This document shows, in pieces, positions 21,980 through 24,026 of a stretch of DNA of 24,026 nucleotides. Made by a program: the position numbers and the translations under genes. Below the pieces are notes generated by a model that did no database searches, was not told the DNA's origin, and worked only from the letters and a program-made list of their open reading frames with translations. Position 1 is the stretch's first letter; the number at the start of each line of letters is the position of its first letter. The DNA comes from Clostridia bacterium. GTDB lineage: Bacteria > Bacillota > Clostridia > Lachnospirales > WQUN01. The stretch spans positions 1-24,026 of the forward strand of contig BNUF01000016.1 in NCBI GenBank assembly GCA_025997155.1, written 5' to 3'.

Positions 21980-23389
21980 ATGGACGCTCAATCAATGCAA
22001 CAGGCGACGCAGGAAGCGGTAAAGAAGAAATTCGGACGGAAGCGGTTACTGACGAGTAAGGTCGTGACTCATTACCCGGAAAACCTTGAACGTGAGTACG
22101 CCCGGCTGACAAACTCGTATATGTCGTTGTTCTCGAACACGCTCAAAACCTATCTGCCGAAAATCCGCGCAACGCTTGAAGACTATGAGCGAAGCGGTTT
22201 TATTATGGACATGGCAGACAATGATTCACAAATTAGTAATAAAGAATTGATTGCTAAAGCAAATGCGATTGCGGACGAAGACGGACGTATAAAAGGAGTA
22301 ATTCCTTTTGTGGGCAAGGAAACACAAGACAAGGTAAGGGCTGTCCCCTTTGATGCACTGAAAGCAGAGAAACGTATGATACCTCTGTCCGAATTAGCAA
22401 CTGCACAACGTGGTGTGGACGAAGACCACGTTGTAGATTTGATAAACGCGGGAGTATTAGATATTACAAGTCCAATAGAAGTTAATATAGTCAATGGACA
22501 ATATGTTATTAAGGACGGAAATCATCGTGCAATATTAGCTAAGTTGCGTGGTCAAAAAGAAATATATGCACAAGTTGCAAATTTAGACACCCCGCCTGTA
22601 ACTCACAGCGTGGCGGTAATTGCGGCGACTAACATAAAACTTGAAAGGTTGTTCGCGGAAGTGCTTGCTGACTTTGAGAAACGGCAAAACAATTTCAACG
22701 TGGCAAGCAGGATTGAAAAGTTATCGAACCTCACGCGCAAACTGACGGTCAAAGAGTGGAAGCGCGTCGTTAAGAATACGCTCGGCATTGATATTATGGA
22801 GGACTACTACAACGGCGCGAAGTTTCAGCGGCTGTTTGATTCGTGGATTGCGGATAACGTCGCCAAAATCAAGGCAATACCAAATGAAACCATTGTTAGT
22901 ATGCGTAACATCGTGAAGCAGGGCTACTTAAACGGTATTCCGGCAGTCAAGCGGGATTTTGCCGTTCAGCGCAAACTTAAAGACGGCACGGTGACAACGG
23001 TCACGCTCCACAGCAAACAGCCAACCATTGCCGAGCAGATACAAGAAGCCTACCAAATATCAAAGGAACACGCCCAGTTAATAGCCCGCGGCCAAATGGC
23101 AAAGCTGAACGCTCAAATCTCACAGGAGCAGATGAATGACGCGGGCGTGACCGAATATGTTTGGCGGGCGGTTAATGACGGCAGAACACGGGCTTGTCAT
23201 AAATCGCTGAACGGCAAGCGATTTATGTTTGCTGTTGGCGCGGAGCAATGGTACGACACCAAAAGCAAAGGCAGAGTTTCCACAGGCTACGCAAACCCCG
23301 GCGAGTATTATCAATGCCGCTGTGTCGCGCTTCCTGTGTTCGACCTTGATACGGTAGTATTGCCGTGGGAGAAAGGAGAAGCGAAATGA
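21980..23389 (+). CDS. Mu F-like minor head protein with an inserted ParB-like domain
   Basis: A 469-residue protein. Residues 1-75 and 208-469 are a normal Mu F/SPP1 gp7-type head morphogenesis protein: helical N-terminus (YPENLEREYARLTNSY), a middle helical body (KLTVKEWKRVVKNTLGIDI), AQLIARGQMAKLNAQIS, and the C-terminal signature VWRAVNDGRTRACHKSLNGK with PGEYYQCRC (440-448). Residues about 76-207 are foreign: a ParB/Srx-like domain with MIPLSELATAQRGVDEDHV, SPIEVNIVNGQYVIKDGNHRA (split at VIKDGNHR, 176-183) and AQVANLD. The reading frame is kept through both joints. The insert is far richer in A+T than its flanks. The Mu F part should sit at the portal or inside the capsid, so the insert may be carried in the particle. 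GGAGGA precedes the start. Confidence 0.88.
   Translation: MDAQSMQQATQEAVKKKFGRKRLLTSKVVTHYPENLEREYARLTNSYMSLFSNTLKTYLPKIRATLEDYERSGFIMDMADNDSQISNKELIAKANAIADEDGRIKGVIPFVGKETQDKVRAVPFDALKAEKRMIPLSELATAQRGVDEDHVVDLINAGVLDITSPIEVNIVNGQYVIKDGNHRAILAKLRGQKEIYAQVANLDTPPVTHSVAVIAATNIKLERLFAEVLADFEKRQNNFNVASRIEKLSNLTRKLTVKEWKRVVKNTLGIDIMEDYYNGAKFQRLFDSWIADNVAKIKAIPNETIVSMRNIVKQGYLNGIPAVKRDFAVQRKLKDGTVTTVTLHSKQPTIAEQIQEAYQISKEHAQLIARGQMAKLNAQISQEQMNDAGVTEYVWRAVNDGRTRACHKSLNGKRFMFAVGAEQWYDTKSKGRVSTGYANPGEYYQCRCVALPVFDLDTVVLPWEKGEAK
22205..22600 (+). other. AT-rich segment encoding the inserted ParB-like domain
   Basis: Hand counts of G+C per 60 bases are 18 at 22201, 20 at 22441 and 21 at 22501, against 29 at 22081 and 34 at 23161. 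Codon use shifts to A/T-ending codons in the same interval. The borders are approximate (within about 30 bp). This supports recent transfer of the domain-coding DNA into the head gene. Confidence 0.75.
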
Positions 23390-23616
23390 TACCCAAGTAT
23401 GAAAACGAAATCCTGTTGGCGTGTACGTCGGGCATAAAAGAACTGGAAGCCATTGCCGACTACACGCAGAAGCTGATAGAAAGCGAGAGCGACGAAATGA
23501 AAGCAATCTACACGGACAACCGCCGCGACGAGTTGCCGCATATTCAGAACATCGTCATTGCAATAACGGCAATGGTAAGCGGCGAAAGTCCGAAAATCGC
23601 GGAGGAGGTGGGTTGA
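23386..23616 (+). CDS. small phage structural-region protein, 76 aa
   Basis: A 76-residue helical protein (IPKYENEILLACTSGIKELEAIADYTQKLI, split at GIKELEAIADY, and DELPHIQNIVIAITAMVSG). It starts at 23386 after GAAAGGAGA, overlapping the Mu F-like gene by four bases. No known family is recognised. Its position between head protein and DUF2213 gene suggests a head-assembly accessory role, by context only. Confidence 0.7.
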   Translation: MIPKYENEILLACTSGIKELEAIADYTQKLIESESDEMKAIYTDNRRDELPHIQNIVIAITAMVSGESPKIAEEVG

Positions 23617-23619
23617 TAA

Positions 23620-23919
23620 ATGGCAAAAGCACCGAAGCTGACGAGAGTTACAAGGCTTGACGCTATCCCGCTTGAAAAAGCGCACTATACTGATGAGGGT
23701 TATCTTGTTGATAACCCCGTTGTTACGTCTTGCGGAATTTTCGAGTACCATAATCCCGACGGAAGCGTCCGCAAGGAACTCCGCTTGCAGGAACACGTCT
23801 TTGACGAGAAAAGTCTTGCGACATACAAAGGCAAGCCCGTAATCATAACCCACGACGCGGGGCGCGTTACAAAAGATAACGTCGCGGAGAACAGCATAGG
23901 TATAGTCGAGGCTATTTAA
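23620..23919 (+). pseudogene. DUF2213 protein, interrupted after about 94 residues
   Basis: The 99-codon frame (ribosome site GGAGGAGGTGG) matches the N-terminus of DUF2213 phage proteins, which are several hundred residues long and lie in head modules (possible prohead protease/scaffold): TRLDAIPLEKAHYTDEGYLVD, VTSCGIFEYHNPDG, LRLQEHVFDEKSLATYKGKPVI (split at FDEKSLATYKG), ITHDAGRVTKDNVAENSIG. Right after the conserved ENSIG the frame runs into foreign bases (IVEAI) and stops at 23919, where an IS630-type element begins. The rest of the gene would lie beyond the element, outside the window. Confidence 0.85.
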
Positions 23920-24026
23920 AAGCGTTAGCCAACGCATCCCAAAAAGAATCAAATTTGTGCATATGAAATCTCAATCTTCTTTTAACATTTGCCCACAATT
24001 TTTCAATCGGATTAAGGTCAGGTGAA
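23901..24026 (-). mobile_element. IS630-family insertion sequence, right-hand end (partial)
   Basis: The element enters from the right edge. Its transposase stop is at 23912, so the IS end must lie close by, between about 23890 and 23911. IS630 elements insert at TA; TATAGTCGAGG at 23901 offers a TA target and falls exactly where DUF2213 similarity ends. The border is inferred, since the other end is outside the window. Confidence 0.65.
23912..24026 (-). CDS. IS630-family transposase, C-terminal end (partial)
   Basis: On the minus strand the last 37 codons read SPDLNPIEKLWANVKRRL, then RFHMHKFDSFWDALANAFK and a TAG stop. The SPDLNPIEKLW motif holds the final glutamate of the DDE catalytic triad in the IS630/Tc1-mariner group. 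The rest lies outside the window. It runs opposite to the head genes. Confidence 0.9.
   Translation of the reverse strand, partial: SPDLNPIEKLWANVKRRLRFHMHKFDSFWDALANAFK

Noticed and set aside
1..24026. tRNA, rRNA, integrase or attachment sites
   Set aside because: None was recognised by eye; att sites cannot be defined without an integrase or both prophage ends.

Overview
The window is a phage or prophage segment (possibly a decaying prophage) from a Firmicutes, probably Clostridia-like, host. The evidence is strong AGGAGG-type ribosome sites before most genes, sigma-A style promoters, and gene families typical of Clostridia and Bacilli phages: RecT, G39P-like loader, ArpU/DUF1492-like regulator, YjcQ and the DUF1073 portal. 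The host call is inference; no 16S, tRNA or integrase gene is present.

Layout. (1) 1-3748, minus strand: the 5' end of a ClpA/ClpB-type AAA+ gene at the left edge, a 420-bp gap with hairpins, then four genes reading leftward, the largest encoding a 554-residue protein with a ladder of CxxC knuckles. (2) 3797-4237: a 5'-truncated phage AAA ATPase, marking a rearrangement joint between the minus block and the plus-strand phage operon. (3) 4258-13636: early/recombination/replication operon of tightly packed or overlapping genes: RecT, MBL-fold hydrolase, SSB, a replication initiator carrying helically phased repeats (candidate origin), G39P-like helicase loader, RusA, zinc-knuckle and HNH proteins, a DUF5131 (Gp37/Gp68) protein, a damaged SleB-like cell-wall hydrolase, an N-terminally truncated DnaC-like ATPase, NinB-like protein, XRE-type regulator, ASCH protein, and an ArpU-like late regulator. 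(4) 13637-14268: control region with direct repeats, two sigma-A promoters (one perfect consensus), a leader hairpin, an HNH-like gene and a strong intrinsic terminator. (5) 14279-17518: a five-gene cassette ParB-ParB-PAPS reductase/DUF3440-methyltransferase-ParB, all overlapping or abutting. (6) 17525-23919: packaging and head genes TerS, TerL, portal, a moron-like insert (promoter, RelB/DinJ antitoxin, PemK/MazF-like toxin, YjcQ, terminator), a Mu F-like head protein with a foreign ParB-like domain inside it, a small protein, and the N-terminus of a DUF2213 protein. (7) 23912-24026: the C-terminus of an IS630-family transposase on the minus strand, which interrupts the DUF2213 gene.

How the genes fit together. 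RecT plus the MBL protein, SSB, initiator, loader and RusA make a recombination-dependent replication set. The ArpU-like protein probably activates the promoters just after it, which read toward the head genes. The ParB/PAPS/MTase cassette sits between late control and terminase and is the best candidate for an under-described system, perhaps nucleic-acid modification or regulation; this is inference. Several genes are broken (AAA ATPase, SleB, DnaC, DUF2213), so the element looks like a decaying or rearranged prophage, although assembly artefacts could explain some of the breaks.
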